From Desulfobulbaceae bacterium (GTDB lineage: Bacteria > Desulfobacterota > Desulfobulbia > Desulfobulbales > Desulfocapsaceae): a stretch of DNA of 64,000 bases. Every line of letters starts with the position of its first letter. Positions within the stretch are counted from its first letter, which is position 1. Where the stretch lies: NCBI GenBank assembly GCA_026988015.1, contig JALSMA010000081.1, forward strand, positions 1 through 64,000. Direction: 5' to 3'. Shown in pieces: positions 1 to 9,546 of the stretch. Position numbers and translations under genes: made by a program. The notes under the pieces were generated by a model, which saw nothing but the letters and a program-made list of their open reading frames with translations, was not told the DNA's origin and ran no database searches.

Positions 1-1100
1 ACCGTGTCTGGCGGTACAGGTGCTTGAGCTGCAGCAATATGGTTGGAATCAGATACGATAACGGACATATTGCGAGCTGCATCCTTCCAAGGGTCTGAAG
101 CAGGAGGAGGCAGTGGATTTGGGGGGGAGAAGAAGTCCCGTCCGGTAACTGAGTCAAGACCAGCACCAGCAGCATGGGCAGTATTTACGGATTCTGTTAC
201 TTCGTAGGCAAGCCTGTCCAGATCATTTTCAAGAGATGGAATAAACTCATCTCGAATGTGAATAAGCCCTTTAAACTCACCACCGAGATTATTTATACCA
301 ATGGGGCGGGTAACACCGCCGGCATTTAACACTAGATCAACGTCGGATCCGTTTTGAACAGCTTCTATTTCCATGGCAAGATTTCCCTGCACAAGTGGTA
401 GTCCACCAGGAAGCTGTACGGCCATCATTCCCTTGGAGTCGTAGTAGGTTTGCACACCAAGAGAAGTGGCAAGATTTTTAGCAAGCATATCACGACGATC
501 GCGAGCACTGTTGGCAGTTTGCCCCTGAACCTCAATGGTAAAAATACGGTCATTAAGTTCTGCAATTTCTGTGATTTGAGAGTTTACACCATCAACTTTT
601 GAAATAAGGGCGTCGTTGATGTTCTCGGTGACAGTATTAAGTTGGTCGGCGGTCTGGTTGAATTTCTCGGCGAGCAGCTCACCTCTTTGAATGACGATGT
701 CGCGTTCTACAAGACCTGAAGGATTTGCTGACAGTTCCTGCCAGGAGTCAAAAAAACGGTTAATGTCTGTTGATATATTTTCTTCACTGATATTAAAAAT
801 TCTCTCGAGTTCGGCAAGAGAGTTTGTCTGTCCCTGCTGAAGGCCGTAATCGATGGACTTGTCCTGAAGCATGTTGGTTACAAATACATCATGATCACGA
901 CTGACATTTGAAACAACAACTCCCTGCCCAACAAAGAAATCACCAAAATTCATGGAGGGGTAAGGAGAGAGGTCGGCATTCTGGCGGGAATACCCTTCGG
1001 TATTAACATTGGAGATATTGTTACCAATGATTTCGATGGATTTCTGGTTGACGCTGAGTGCGGTTTTACCGGCGTTGAGTGAAGAAAATAATCCTGCCAT
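1..1100 (-). CDS. flgK: Flagellar hook-associated protein 1 (FlgK), partial, runs off left edge
   Basis: Minus-strand reading open from ATG at 1100 to the edge; N-terminus AGLFSSLNAGKTALSVNQKSIEIIGNNISNVNTEGYSRQ is typical of FlgK; next to FlgN/FlgM. Confidence 0.93.
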   Translation of the reverse strand, partial: MAGLFSSLNAGKTALSVNQKSIEIIGNNISNVNTEGYSRQNADLSPYPSMNFGDFFVGQGVVVSNVSRDHDVFVTNMLQDKSIDYGLQQGQTNSLAELERIFNISEENISTDINRFFDSWQELSANPSGLVERDIVIQRGELLAEKFNQTADQLNTVTENINDALISKVDGVNSQITEIAELNDRIFTIEVQGQTANSARDRRDMLAKNLATSLGVQTYYDSKGMMAVQLPGGLPLVQGNLAMEIEAVQNGSDVDLVLNAGGVTRPIGINNLGGEFKGLIHIRDEFIPSLENDLDRLAYEVTESVNTAHAAGAGLDSVTGRDFFSPPNPLPPPASDPWKDAARNMSVIVSDSNHIAAAQAPVPPDT

Positions 1101-1101
1101 G

Positions 1102-1455
1102 TCACACCTTTCCTGAGAGCAGCCTGCCGTTGATTTTTGAATTAATCATACCCGCATCGGCTGAGTAACTAGAGACAACGGTTCGTTTGCCGAAAAATTC
1201 CATTGTTTCTCTGATCCAGCCAAGGGTTGCCTTGTACAGATATGCATTCCGCCGGTTTTCGTGGCGAATTGTGTCTGCGATTTCTTTATCGGCATCGTCA
1301 AGGTGATGCACATGGGCCAATATCTGGATGAGTTCTTCTTTTTCCTGCATGGTGGCAGCAAGCGACGGCATGTCAAGTACTTTGGCATGTTCACGCTCTT
1401 CCAGGATTACATCACGAAGGCGTATCAGATAATCGTGTGTAGTTTTGGTGCTCAT
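1102..1455 (-). CDS. flgN: FlgN-like flagellar export chaperone
   Basis: 117-aa helical ORF between flgM and flgK; position and size typical of FlgN. Confidence 0.7.
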   Translation of the reverse strand: MSTKTTHDYLIRLRDVILEEREHAKVLDMPSLAATMQEKEELIQILAHVHHLDDADKEIADTIRHENRRNAYLYKATLGWIRETMEFFGKRTVVSSYSADAGMINSKINGRLLSGKV

Positions 1456-1457
1456 CT

Positions 1458-1745
1458 CTACTTCTCCTCCATGAGGAACTGAAGAAGATTGGAAGCTACT
1501 TTGTTCAGATCAGGCTCGTATGAACCACTGCTGACCTGCTGCTTGAGTTCGGCTACCCTGGCTGCACGATCGGCATCTTCCGCGGCACCAGCCTGGGCTT
1601 TATTGACATCTTGCAGAACGGAGGAAAATTGAACCTGATCCGCTTCCTGGATTGAACCTGTTTTTTTGTCAGCCTGGGCCTTCTCGCCTTTTTTAATACT
1701 GCCTATCTGGCCGAGACCGCCAACTCCCAAAAATTCAACACTCAT
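1458..1745 (-). CDS. flgM: Anti-sigma-28 factor FlgM
   Basis: 95-aa ORF; C-terminal RAARVAELKQQVSSGSYEPDLNKVASNLLQFLMEEK matches the FlgM core. Confidence 0.9.
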   Translation of the reverse strand: MSVEFLGVGGLGQIGSIKKGEKAQADKKTGSIQEADQVQFSSVLQDVNKAQAGAAEDADRAARVAELKQQVSSGSYEPDLNKVASNLLQFLMEEK

Positions 1746-1766
1746 GCTATCACCTGTATTTCTTAA

Positions 1767-2345
1767 TTACGATTCCTGTTGAGGACTGCCAGCCTCTGCC
1801 CAGGCATCAAGTTTGCTCATTACCGTATCAAGGGTATCGTAGGAAATTTCCGGAAGCCAACCGCCAAAGGCTTCAAAAGCGTCATTAAATCCTTTCTCAA
1901 CCCCTTCCTTAATTGCATCAAGTCTGGATGGGTCATTACCTGCAACTGAGACAGCAAATTCAAAGATACGATCTGAAGTCTGCTCAACACCAAAATAACC
2001 GTCATCAGCTATGAGTTCAACAGCTTCCTCCTGACTGACTGTATTGAGATCAATTTCCTGATCACCAGCTGCAATTTTAAAATCAATCCCCTGCTCCCTG
2101 AGCATACTGGTTACAAGTTCTCTGAGCAGACTATACTGTTGCTGAGCATCTCCACTTTGAATAGTAAGAGAACTGGAGTAGGTCATGGATACGTTACTAT
2201 TCTGGTTCAAAGTAACCGAATCATTTTTGGCTATTACCCCATTACTCTCAGGCCGTTGACCTTCAGGGACTTGTTGCGAATTGTTTGTTTTGTGCTGTAA
2301 TTTCTGTGGGTTAACCAACCCAAAGTCACCGATTCTGTTATTCAT
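1767..2345 (-). CDS. Conserved protein of unknown function in flagellar late operon (C-terminal region recalls DUF5610-type proteins)
   Basis: ORF track 1767..2390; ATG at 2345 (MNNRIGDFG) preferred because GGAGGCGTACA precedes it. Contains EEAVELIADDGYFGVEQTSDRI...GFNDAFEAFGGWLPEISYDTLDTVMSKLDAW. Confidence 0.75.
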   Translation of the reverse strand: MNNRIGDFGLVNPQKLQHKTNNSQQVPEGQRPESNGVIAKNDSVTLNQNSNVSMTYSSSLTIQSGDAQQQYSLLRELVTSMLREQGIDFKIAAGDQEIDLNTVSQEEAVELIADDGYFGVEQTSDRIFEFAVSVAGNDPSRLDAIKEGVEKGFNDAFEAFGGWLPEISYDTLDTVMSKLDAWAEAGSPQQES

Positions 2346-2422
2346 TGTACGCCTCCATGCGATATGTTCTGCATCCTTGCAGAGAACCAAAGCGTTTAAA
2401 AAGATTTCTCTTGTGTACTACT

Positions 2423-2450
2423 TTATCGGAGCGTAAGAGGGATATCTTTA
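2423..2450 (-). promoter_or_regulatory. Candidate sigma-28 (FliA) promoter
   Basis: Minus strand TAAA-N16-TCCGATAA, close to TAAA-N15-GCCGATAA, ~80 nt upstream of the 2345 start codon. Confidence 0.5.
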
Positions 2451-2521
2451 GGATTTTAACAGAAAAACCTGACGATAACAAACAGCAGAGGAAATGTAGT
2501 AAAGGCGGGGAGGAATTAGAA

Positions 2522-2848
2522 CTATTTTTCTACTTTATCAGGGAAATGAGTATTTTTCAGCTGTTCATACATAGCTTTACCTATTCCCATGCCATCACCT
2601 TTTGCGGTTTCCCTCGCCATTTCCATATCCAGCATTTCCTGATAAAGAGTATCTGCCATGTCTTTCTCAAAAAGGCCGGATTCTGGAATACTTTTCCGCA
2701 TGCTTTTATACATTTCGTTGACATAAATGGCCTCAAACTCACGACAGGACTGCCTCAACTTCTGTAATTTGTGGGTTTTGGGGTCTGTGGCATCGTTTTT
2801 GAGACTGGTTGGTGCCAAAGTAGCCCTGGGATCGATTGAAGTGTTCAT
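2522..2848 (-). CDS. flgJ: Rod-binding protein, FlgJ N-terminal type (no muramidase domain)
   Basis: LRQSCREFEAIYVNEMYKSMRKSIPESGLFEKDMADTLYQEMLDMEMAR is the FlgJ N-terminal domain; 108 aa. Confidence 0.88.
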   Translation of the reverse strand: MNTSIDPRATLAPTSLKNDATDPKTHKLQKLRQSCREFEAIYVNEMYKSMRKSIPESGLFEKDMADTLYQEMLDMEMARETAKGDGMGIGKAMYEQLKNTHFPDKVEK

Positions 2849-2869
2849 GGTATTTTCAGTTTGCTGAAT

Positions 2870-3985
2870 TTAAAGGACGATAAGCTCGCCATGCATCGCT
2901 CCTGCGACTTTAATTGCCTGAAAAATGGCAATCAAGTCCCGCGGTGTGGCTCCGATGGCGTTGAGAGCATCAGCAACAGCACCTATGGAGACACCTTCTT
3001 TGACAACCATCAGCTGGCCATCATCTTCAATGACATCAATTTGGGTCTGCGGCATTGCAACGGTTTGTCCCTGAGCTAGAGGATTCGGTTGAGTCACATC
3101 GGTTGTCTCCTTGATAACAAGGGAGAGGTTACCATGGGATACTGCAACGGTGGATAGCCTGACATCTTCCCCCATGACAATGGTGCCTGTACGTTCATTG
3201 ACAACAACCCTTGCGTTTGTATCAGTATCAATCCGCATTCCCTCTATAGAGGCAACAAACTGCACTTTATCATTGAGAAATGGCTTGGGAATTATCACCT
3301 TCACAGTAGCGGAATCGATTGGGTAGGCCGTTCCCGGGCCGTACTTGTCATTTATTTTTTTACTCATATTTGAAGCAGTGGTGAAGTCAGCGCTTCGTAA
3401 CGAGTAGGACAATGTGCCGTTTTTGGCAAAAAGTCCAGGCGGTTGGCGCTCAATTAAAGCGCCTCCAGTAATTCTGCCAACGGTGGGGTGGTTTTTCTGG
3501 GCTTTAGCAGCTTTTCCGCCAAAAGAAAAGGCCCCGATAGTCAATGGCCCTTGTGAAACGGCATAAACCTTTCCATCTGGTCCCATCAAAGGGGTCATCA
3601 GCAGGTTACCACCTGCAAGGCTCTTTGCGTCACCAATTGATGAAACCTGAACATCTATGGTTGAGCCTGGTTTTGCAAATGGAGGCAATACTGCTGTAAC
3701 CATGACCGCAGCGACATTTTTTACTTTGATTTTGTTAAATTCTTCAGGGTTTACTGTAATTCCTTGGCGTACAAGCATGTTGTACAATGCCTGTCTGGTG
3801 AAAAGAACTTTCTGGAGATCGTCTCCGGTTCCGGCAAGTCCAGTGATCAGGCCGTATCCGATAAGCTGATTGTTACGAACTCCTTTTAGTTCAGCAATGT
3901 CCTTAATGCGTGCGGCGCTACCGACAGTGCAGAGGAGAGACAGTAACAGCAGGAATGAAAATAAAAATGTGATTGATCTTCTCAT
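2870..3985 (-). CDS. flgI: Flagellar P-ring protein FlgI
   Basis: ARIKDIAELKGVRNNQLIGYGLITGLAGTGDD is typical FlgI. ATG at 3985 preferred over the TTG at 4003. Confidence 0.95.
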   Translation of the reverse strand: MRRSITFLFSFLLLLSLLCTVGSAARIKDIAELKGVRNNQLIGYGLITGLAGTGDDLQKVLFTRQALYNMLVRQGITVNPEEFNKIKVKNVAAVMVTAVLPPFAKPGSTIDVQVSSIGDAKSLAGGNLLMTPLMGPDGKVYAVSQGPLTIGAFSFGGKAAKAQKNHPTVGRITGGALIERQPPGLFAKNGTLSYSLRSADFTTASNMSKKINDKYGPGTAYPIDSATVKVIIPKPFLNDKVQFVASIEGMRIDTDTNARVVVNERTGTIVMGEDVRLSTVAVSHGNLSLVIKETTDVTQPNPLAQGQTVAMPQTQIDVIEDDGQLMVVKEGVSIGAVADALNAIGATPRDLIAIFQAIKVAGAMHGELIVL

Positions 3986-3999
3986 GATAGGTACCTTTT

Positions 4000-4686
4000 T
4001 CAAAAAGGCCAGATATTGTCAAGTGCCCGGACCAGCCAGCCGGGTTTCTGTTTGTCACTGATTGCACCTTTGCCGGTATAAGAAATCTTAGCATTCAAGA
4101 CATGCTTTGAGTCTACAGTATTATTGGCCATTATATCAGCGGGGCGAATAATACCTGTCATATATATAACCTGAACCTCATTGTTCACCTGCACTTCCTT
4201 TCCGCCACGAATTTTAAGATTACCATTGGCATAAACATCAACTACCTGTGCGGTAAGAGACGCTATCAGGTCTTCTTTTCTTACCGTTGTCCCCGTTCCT
4301 GAAAATTTGTTGTCAAAGTTGGCAGAGACTAGATTATTAAGGTCGATTTCGGGGTGTTCGGTGATCCATTTAGAGTTTTCAAGTCCAAAAAGATGTGGGA
4401 TACCGGCAGTCATACTGGAACTGCGGTCTGTTGAGGTTGATGCTTGTTTGGATGCACTGGCTTTTTCAGAAATTGTTATGGTGACGACATCTCCAACGGT
4501 TCTTGCCTTGTGGTCAGCATAGAGTGAGTGTTGCTCACCAGGCCAAAGTGATCCGTCAGTTCTTTCGGCCTGCCGCTGAATCTGGATTTCTTCAAGGGGC
4601 TCAGGTATTTCGACCACATTTTCTTCAGGTCTGGCACAGGAGCTGAGAAGGGTGAGAGCACATAATAAATAGAATAAATTCTTCAT
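4000..4686 (-). CDS. flgH: Flagellar L-ring lipoprotein FlgH
   Basis: MKNLFYLLCALTLLSSC lipobox; SLWPGEQHSLYADHKARTVGDVVTITI. Start refined from the ORF track (4752) to 4686. Confidence 0.94.
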   Translation of the reverse strand: MKNLFYLLCALTLLSSCARPEENVVEIPEPLEEIQIQRQAERTDGSLWPGEQHSLYADHKARTVGDVVTITISEKASASKQASTSTDRSSSMTAGIPHLFGLENSKWITEHPEIDLNNLVSANFDNKFSGTGTTVRKEDLIASLTAQVVDVYANGNLKIRGGKEVQVNNEVQVIYMTGIIRPADIMANNTVDSKHVLNAKISYTGKGAISDKQKPGWLVRALDNIWPF

Positions 4687-4687
4687 A

Positions 4688-5638
4688 TTATATTTGGACC
4701 TCCACAAGTCCAGGGGCTGCAACTCGGCAGAGAATAATTTTGCGCGAGCCACTGTTCATTACGCGAATGATTTGATCTTGTTTTCCATTCATCGAAGCAA
4801 TTCCGGTCGCAGTAAGATGCATTCCGTTATAATTAATTAATATTTTAACTAACTGTCCCTTGAGAATCAAAGGAGGGAAATCGATGGAGCTGTTGTCTAA
4901 AACTGCACCGGTGCGCAGACTTCTTGTAAGCTTTTTTCCTAAGACTTCGCGAAGACTAGTACATGGGGTCCTTAATCTGGAGAGATCTCTGCTTTGCATC
5001 TGCACCATATCCGGTTGCAGAATGTCACCTCTTTTCACATTACGGGTGAGAGTTGCAACCTGAGCCATTGCCTTTATCTTTCCCCGAATGGAAATATTTT
5101 TTACGATTTTTTCATCAACCTTGTATACCAGTGAAAACCTGCGGCTCCCAATAATTTTCTGGTCAGCAGGTATCACCTCAACTTCAAGGTCTCCAGTGGG
5201 AATAACAAAGGGCAGGGGGAGTTCCCGTGGTATAAATGAATAGTCGGCCAGAGGGATGTCGCCGGCCCGGTCTTCAAGGTAATTAGCGATGGCAAGCTGA
5301 ATTTCATCAGGACCAATGATGAGCCCACTACGGCTGACTTCAACTGTTTCAGACCCTGTCCAGCCGATGTTTTCATTTCCTGGAAAACTGTTTAATAACC
5401 TTTTCTTGAGTAAAACGGACCTGAGGGTGACTTTCTGGCCCGGTTTGGGTGCTGGTGCTACATGTTTACTTCCAAGGGCAATGGAGAGAGGGCTCTCCTC
5501 GTCAAAATGAGCAATGTCATTTAGGGTAATGACTGGAGAGTCCACTTCTGCCTCCGGGATAAAACTGATTACAAGGGCTGATGCTGTATTGGGAATCGTA
5601 AAAAGAAGAGTTGCCAGTAAAAGTATTGATCTAGCCAT
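4688..5638 (-). CDS. flgA: Flagella basal body P-ring formation protein FlgA
   Basis: SAF-like region and C-terminus VKILINYNGMHLTATGIASMNGKQDQIIRVMNSGSRKII; located between flgG and flgH. Confidence 0.9.
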   Translation of the reverse strand: MARSILLLATLLFTIPNTASALVISFIPEAEVDSPVITLNDIAHFDEESPLSIALGSKHVAPAPKPGQKVTLRSVLLKKRLLNSFPGNENIGWTGSETVEVSRSGLIIGPDEIQLAIANYLEDRAGDIPLADYSFIPRELPLPFVIPTGDLEVEVIPADQKIIGSRRFSLVYKVDEKIVKNISIRGKIKAMAQVATLTRNVKRGDILQPDMVQMQSRDLSRLRTPCTSLREVLGKKLTRSLRTGAVLDNSSIDFPPLILKGQLVKILINYNGMHLTATGIASMNGKQDQIIRVMNSGSRKIILCRVAAPGLVEVQI

Positions 5639-5641
5639 TGA

Positions 5642-6427
5642 TTACACCATATTGTTGGTGGTCTGCATCATTTCATCTGATGTCTGGATTGTTTTTGAGT
5701 TAATCTCATAGGCACGCTGGGTGGTGATCATATTGGTCATTTCTTCAACAATATTAACATTTGATCCTTCAAGGAAGTTCTGGAGTAACAATCCGTAGCC
5801 ATCGTCTCCGGGAGTTCCTGTCTGAGGCGTTCCTGAGGCGTCTGTTTCCCTGAAAAGGTTTCTGCCGACGGCCAGCAGTCCACCATTATTGGTAAACGTT
5901 ACGGTTTCAAAGTTTCCTATCTCGGTACTTGTGGTGTCATCGCCAATGATGGCACTAACCACGCCGGTTTGACTTATTGTGACCTGTCGGGATCCATCAG
6001 GAACTGTAATACCGGGACTTATCGGGTACCCATCTGAGTTGGTGAGTCTTCCGTCGCTGTCACGTTTAAATGCACCAGCTCTGGAGTAGGCAGTTTCGCC
6101 GTTGGGAAGTTCAACTTGAAAAAAACCTGCTCCTTCAATGGCCACATCGAGTTCATTCTCGGTTTGAATAAGATCACCTTGGGTGAATATCTTTTGAACT
6201 GCAGCTGGTCGCACACCAAGACCTATCTGAATACCGGTTGGTGCTTCTGTATCCACAGATGTCTGTGATCCTGGAACTTTCATGATCTGATACATGAGAT
6301 CTTGGAAATCGGCCTGACTCTTTTTGAATCCAGTGGTTGAGGAGTTAGCCAGGTTGTTGGCAATTACATCAAGGTTTAACTGCTGGGCGTTCATGCCTGT
6401 GGTGCCGGTCCAAAGTGATCGTATCAT
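5642..6427 (-). CDS. flgG: Flagellar basal-body rod protein FlgG
   Basis: MIRSLWTGTTGMNAQQLNLDVIANNLANSSTTGFKKSQADFQDLMYQ; C-terminal EINSKTIQTSDEMMQTTNNM. Confidence 0.96.
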   Translation of the reverse strand: MIRSLWTGTTGMNAQQLNLDVIANNLANSSTTGFKKSQADFQDLMYQIMKVPGSQTSVDTEAPTGIQIGLGVRPAAVQKIFTQGDLIQTENELDVAIEGAGFFQVELPNGETAYSRAGAFKRDSDGRLTNSDGYPISPGITVPDGSRQVTISQTGVVSAIIGDDTTSTEIGNFETVTFTNNGGLLAVGRNLFRETDASGTPQTGTPGDDGYGLLLQNFLEGSNVNIVEEMTNMITTQRAYEINSKTIQTSDEMMQTTNNMV

Positions 6428-6454
6428 GATATTCCTTTAATATTGGGTACAGGT

Positions 6455-7204
6455 TTAGCCTATTGTTCCAAGTTCGTCCTGCTTCTGACCAAGTGTCGAA
6501 TATGCCTTGATAACTTTCTGATAACTCTCAAATGTCCGCGTGCTTTCAATCATAAGGGCCATTTCTTCGGTCATGTTAACATTGGATATCTCGAGGCTTC
6601 CGACGCTGAGTTGTGGTTCCGGGTTGATGATTTCCTGTCCTCCTTCTTTGAGAGAATAGAGGGTGTCTGACTCCCTTTTAAGGAGCGTGTTGTCATTTAT
6701 GGTGTAAACGGCAACGGTTCCGACTACCTCACGGTTGCCCTCCAATGAGAGTATTGAAATTTCTCCCAAACTGTTTACTGAAATTTTAGAGGTGTCTGAG
6801 TCTGGTATAGTGATGGGGGCATTCCCCTCGTCAAGTACTGGCATGTCGTTGCCGGTGAGGAGGGTTCCGTCCTGGGAAACATGGAAATCACCTCGTCTGG
6901 TATAGCGGAAACCATCCATGCTCTGGACTTTGAAAAAACCATCCTTGTGAATAGCAAGATCAAGAGGGTTGTTGGTGTCTTTGATGACGCCTTCTGAGAA
7001 TTCTGTGAAATTTTCGCGCACTCTGCTGAAGTTAATTCCTTTAGCGGTCGTTGTCTGCTGTTCACCTCGCAAGAGAGATTCAAAACTCATTCGAGATTTC
7101 TTGTAGCCAACGGTATTTATGTTAGCAAGATTAGTTGATATGTTTGCCAAGCGTTGTTCCCGGGATATTGCCCCTGCAAGGGCGCTGTATTTTCCTGATA
7201 CCAT
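6455..7204 (-). CDS. flgF: Flagellar basal-body rod protein FlgF
   Basis: Rod/hook family N-terminus SREQRLANISTNLANINTVGYKK; paired with flgG. Confidence 0.88.
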   Translation of the reverse strand: MVSGKYSALAGAISREQRLANISTNLANINTVGYKKSRMSFESLLRGEQQTTTAKGINFSRVRENFTEFSEGVIKDTNNPLDLAIHKDGFFKVQSMDGFRYTRRGDFHVSQDGTLLTGNDMPVLDEGNAPITIPDSDTSKISVNSLGEISILSLEGNREVVGTVAVYTINDNTLLKRESDTLYSLKEGGQEIINPEPQLSVGSLEISNVNMTEEMALMIESTRTFESYQKVIKAYSTLGQKQDELGTIG

Positions 7205-7417
7205 AGTGTTGGAGCCGTTTTTTTAATGTTTTTGGGTTTGTTTTCTCTTATCTAATCGGTTATTTGCCGTCTGTTCTTTAGGAAAAGATTATCTGCTGTT
7301 TTACCTGAAACCGTAAATGATTGATGTGGTACATCCTGTTCTTTTTGAACACGTTGAATATGGTGAACTATATCAGTAGGTTCAAAGAGAACAGGGGGTG
7401 TCGACAGCGTCAGGTTT

Positions 7418-7870
7418 CTATTCTGTCGTATCTTGCTGAAAACTGGTATCAGCTTTTATGCCTGTTTTGCCAAGATTTGAGAGATTCTGGATCTGCTGGA
7501 TTTCATACCTTGACATACCAAGGGCCATCTCCATTTCTTCTATCTCCATCCCGGCAACAAACATACTTCGCAGGTATTGATATCTTTCAGGTGGTTGTAC
7601 TTTTCGGGTTCTGTTCAAAAAAGCGCTTCTTGGCCTTTGAAGATCAGTGGTGACACTTGCCTGTTGCAAATCATTCAGAAAACGTTGTTGGCGATTGTCA
7701 TTGGCATTTATATTCTCAAGCTTTTCCTGGATGCTCTCCAGGCTTTTGTTCTGAATTTTTAAAAGATTGGACTGAATAGCGAGTCGTTTACGTAAACTAA
7801 TAGTACGGAAAAAAAGGATAATAGTGAGTGTGACCGTGAATCCGAGAAGTGTAAAATTATAATCAGACAT
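7418..7870 (-). CDS. Small membrane-anchored protein of unknown function (DUF2802-like)
   Basis: 150 aa, N-terminal TM, C-terminal helix-turn-helix-like segment (AGMEIEEMEMALGMSRYEIQQI); sits next to fliA. Confidence 0.6.
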   Translation of the reverse strand: MSDYNFTLLGFTVTLTIILFFRTISLRKRLAIQSNLLKIQNKSLESIQEKLENINANDNRQQRFLNDLQQASVTTDLQRPRSAFLNRTRKVQPPERYQYLRSMFVAGMEIEEMEMALGMSRYEIQQIQNLSNLGKTGIKADTSFQQDTTE

Positions 7871-7902
7871 CGTTCTCTCGTATAATTTTATTAGCTGGTT
7901 AG

Positions 7903-8634
7903 TTAGTCTATGGCGCTCTGAACCTTGGTTTTCAGTTTGATTAAGGCCTGGCTGTGAAGTTGGGAAATTCTCCCTTCAGATACACCCAGAACTTCAGAAA
8001 TTTCCTTCTGGGTTAGTTCTTCATAGTAATAAAGAGAGATCACCATGCGCTCTTTTTCAGAAAGCTGCTTGAGAATTCCTGCGACCGTACGAGTGAGTTC
8101 ATGCTGTTCAAGAATATTGACAGGAGAAGATCCTTTTCGGGTGTCTACAAGTGCTTCCTGGAAAGATTTTCCTGTGTCAGTGTGGTCAAGTGTTTCATTG
8201 AGACTGACACATCCGAGATGGCTGACCTGGCCAAGAAGTTTTTGGTAATCATCCAGTGATAATTCCATTTTGTCAGCCACTTCTTGCTCTTCTGGATAGC
8301 GGCCAAGTTCTCTTTCTAGTTCGGTCATGCATCGATTGACGCTGGTCTGTTTTTCTCGAAGGGATCTGGAAAACCAGTCCAGTTTACGCATTTCATCGAG
8401 AATAGCTCCGCGGATCCGATATTCTGCAAAGGTTTTAAAAAGTATCTTTTTTTCAGGACGAAATTTATTGGCAGCGTCTAACAGTCCCATCATACCGGCG
8501 CTTCTTATGTCATCCCAGTTCATGAAAGAGGGAACCTGCGTTACCATCCTACCTGTGATGATGTCCACAAGTGAAAGGTGCTCCTTTATGAGAGTGGTTC
8601 TGTCTTCGGGTAACTGTTGGGGAGTGTATGTCAT
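7903..8634 (-). CDS. fliA: RNA polymerase sigma factor FliA/WhiG family (sigma-28)
   Basis: FRPEKKILFKTFAEYRIRGAILDEMRKLDWFSRSLR and EVLGVSEGRISQLHSQALIKLK. Confidence 0.95.
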   Translation of the reverse strand: MTYTPQQLPEDRTTLIKEHLSLVDIITGRMVTQVPSFMNWDDIRSAGMMGLLDAANKFRPEKKILFKTFAEYRIRGAILDEMRKLDWFSRSLREKQTSVNRCMTELERELGRYPEEQEVADKMELSLDDYQKLLGQVSHLGCVSLNETLDHTDTGKSFQEALVDTRKGSSPVNILEQHELTRTVAGILKQLSEKERMVISLYYYEELTQKEISEVLGVSEGRISQLHSQALIKLKTKVQSAID

Positions 8635-8637
8635 GGC

Positions 8638-9546
8638 CTACCCCCTTCCACCTATATCGAGAAGTCTTTTCCAGAAAAACTGGACACCGCCTTTGGGAGT
8701 TGAAACAGGTTGCTCTGCACAGATTGTTGCTGCTAGATTTGCAAAAGCTGCCGAAATTTTTGAGGCTGGATACAGATCAACAATGACTCTTTGTTTGCGT
8801 ATAGCATCAGTCATCTGCTTTTCAGCAGGAATAGAGCCAAGGAAATCGATGGATATATCGAGGTAGCGATTGGAAACCATAGTCAGTTTTCGGTATACAT
8901 CCAAGGCCTCATTATCATTCTGGACTTGATTAACAACCAGGCTAAATCGTTTTTCATGGTATTGAGTCGAAAGAAGTTTCATTAATGCATATGCATCTGT
9001 TATGGCGGTAGGATCCGGGGTGGTAACAACCAGTATTTCCTGGGCTGCTGTGTTGAAATAGGTTACATTTTCAGATATCCCGGCTTCTGTGTCGATGAGC
9101 ACAAAATCGAAATCATTGTGCATCTGGTCAAGGCCATCAAGGAGCTTCAACTTCTGACTGGAATCAAGGCGAGTGAAGTTCTGAACTCCGGAACCTGCAG
9201 GTAGAATTTTGATACCATGGGGGCCGTCAACCAGTATCGAACTGAGATCTTGGCTCCCGGCAAAGAAGTGGTTGAGATTGAACCTGGGAGCCAGTCCAAA
9301 AACAACGTCAATATTGGCAAGCCCAAGATCGGCATCCAGGATAAGAACTTTTTTATCAGCCTTTGCCATTGCAACAGCAGTATTTGCAACAACAGCTGTC
9401 TTGCCGACCCCTCCTTTACCACTCGTTATTGCGTACACTCTGGTGGCAGATTCCTGACAAGAGTCTGTGGCAGACGAATCTGAAACAGTTCCCATGGTTC
9501 GGAGAGTACTTGCCTGATCCTGCACAGTAGAAGTTGAATTATTCAT
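8638..9546 (-). CDS. flhG: MinD/ParA-like flagellar number regulator FlhG
   Basis: YAITSGKGGVGKTAVVANTAVAMAKADKKVLILDADLG. ORF track start 9957 trimmed to ATG at 9546 (MNNSTSTVQDQ), because the extension overlaps flhF. Confidence 0.92.
   Translation of the reverse strand: MNNSTSTVQDQASTLRTMGTVSDSSATDSCQESATRVYAITSGKGGVGKTAVVANTAVAMAKADKKVLILDADLGLANIDVVFGLAPRFNLNHFFAGSQDLSSILVDGPHGIKILPAGSGVQNFTRLDSSQKLKLLDGLDQMHNDFDFVLIDTEAGISENVTYFNTAAQEILVVTTPDPTAITDAYALMKLLSTQYHEKRFSLVVNQVQNDNEALDVYRKLTMVSNRYLDISIDFLGSIPAEKQMTDAIRKQRVIVDLYPASKISAAFANLAATICAEQPVSTPKGGVQFFWKRLLDIGGRG

Noticed and set aside
2345-2767. Plus-strand 140-aa ORF
   Set aside because: Antisense to flgJ and its upstream region; no recognisable domain.
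8327-8866. Plus-strand 179-aa ORF in the track
   Set aside because: Antisense to fliA/flhG; composition looks like shadow coding and no known family.
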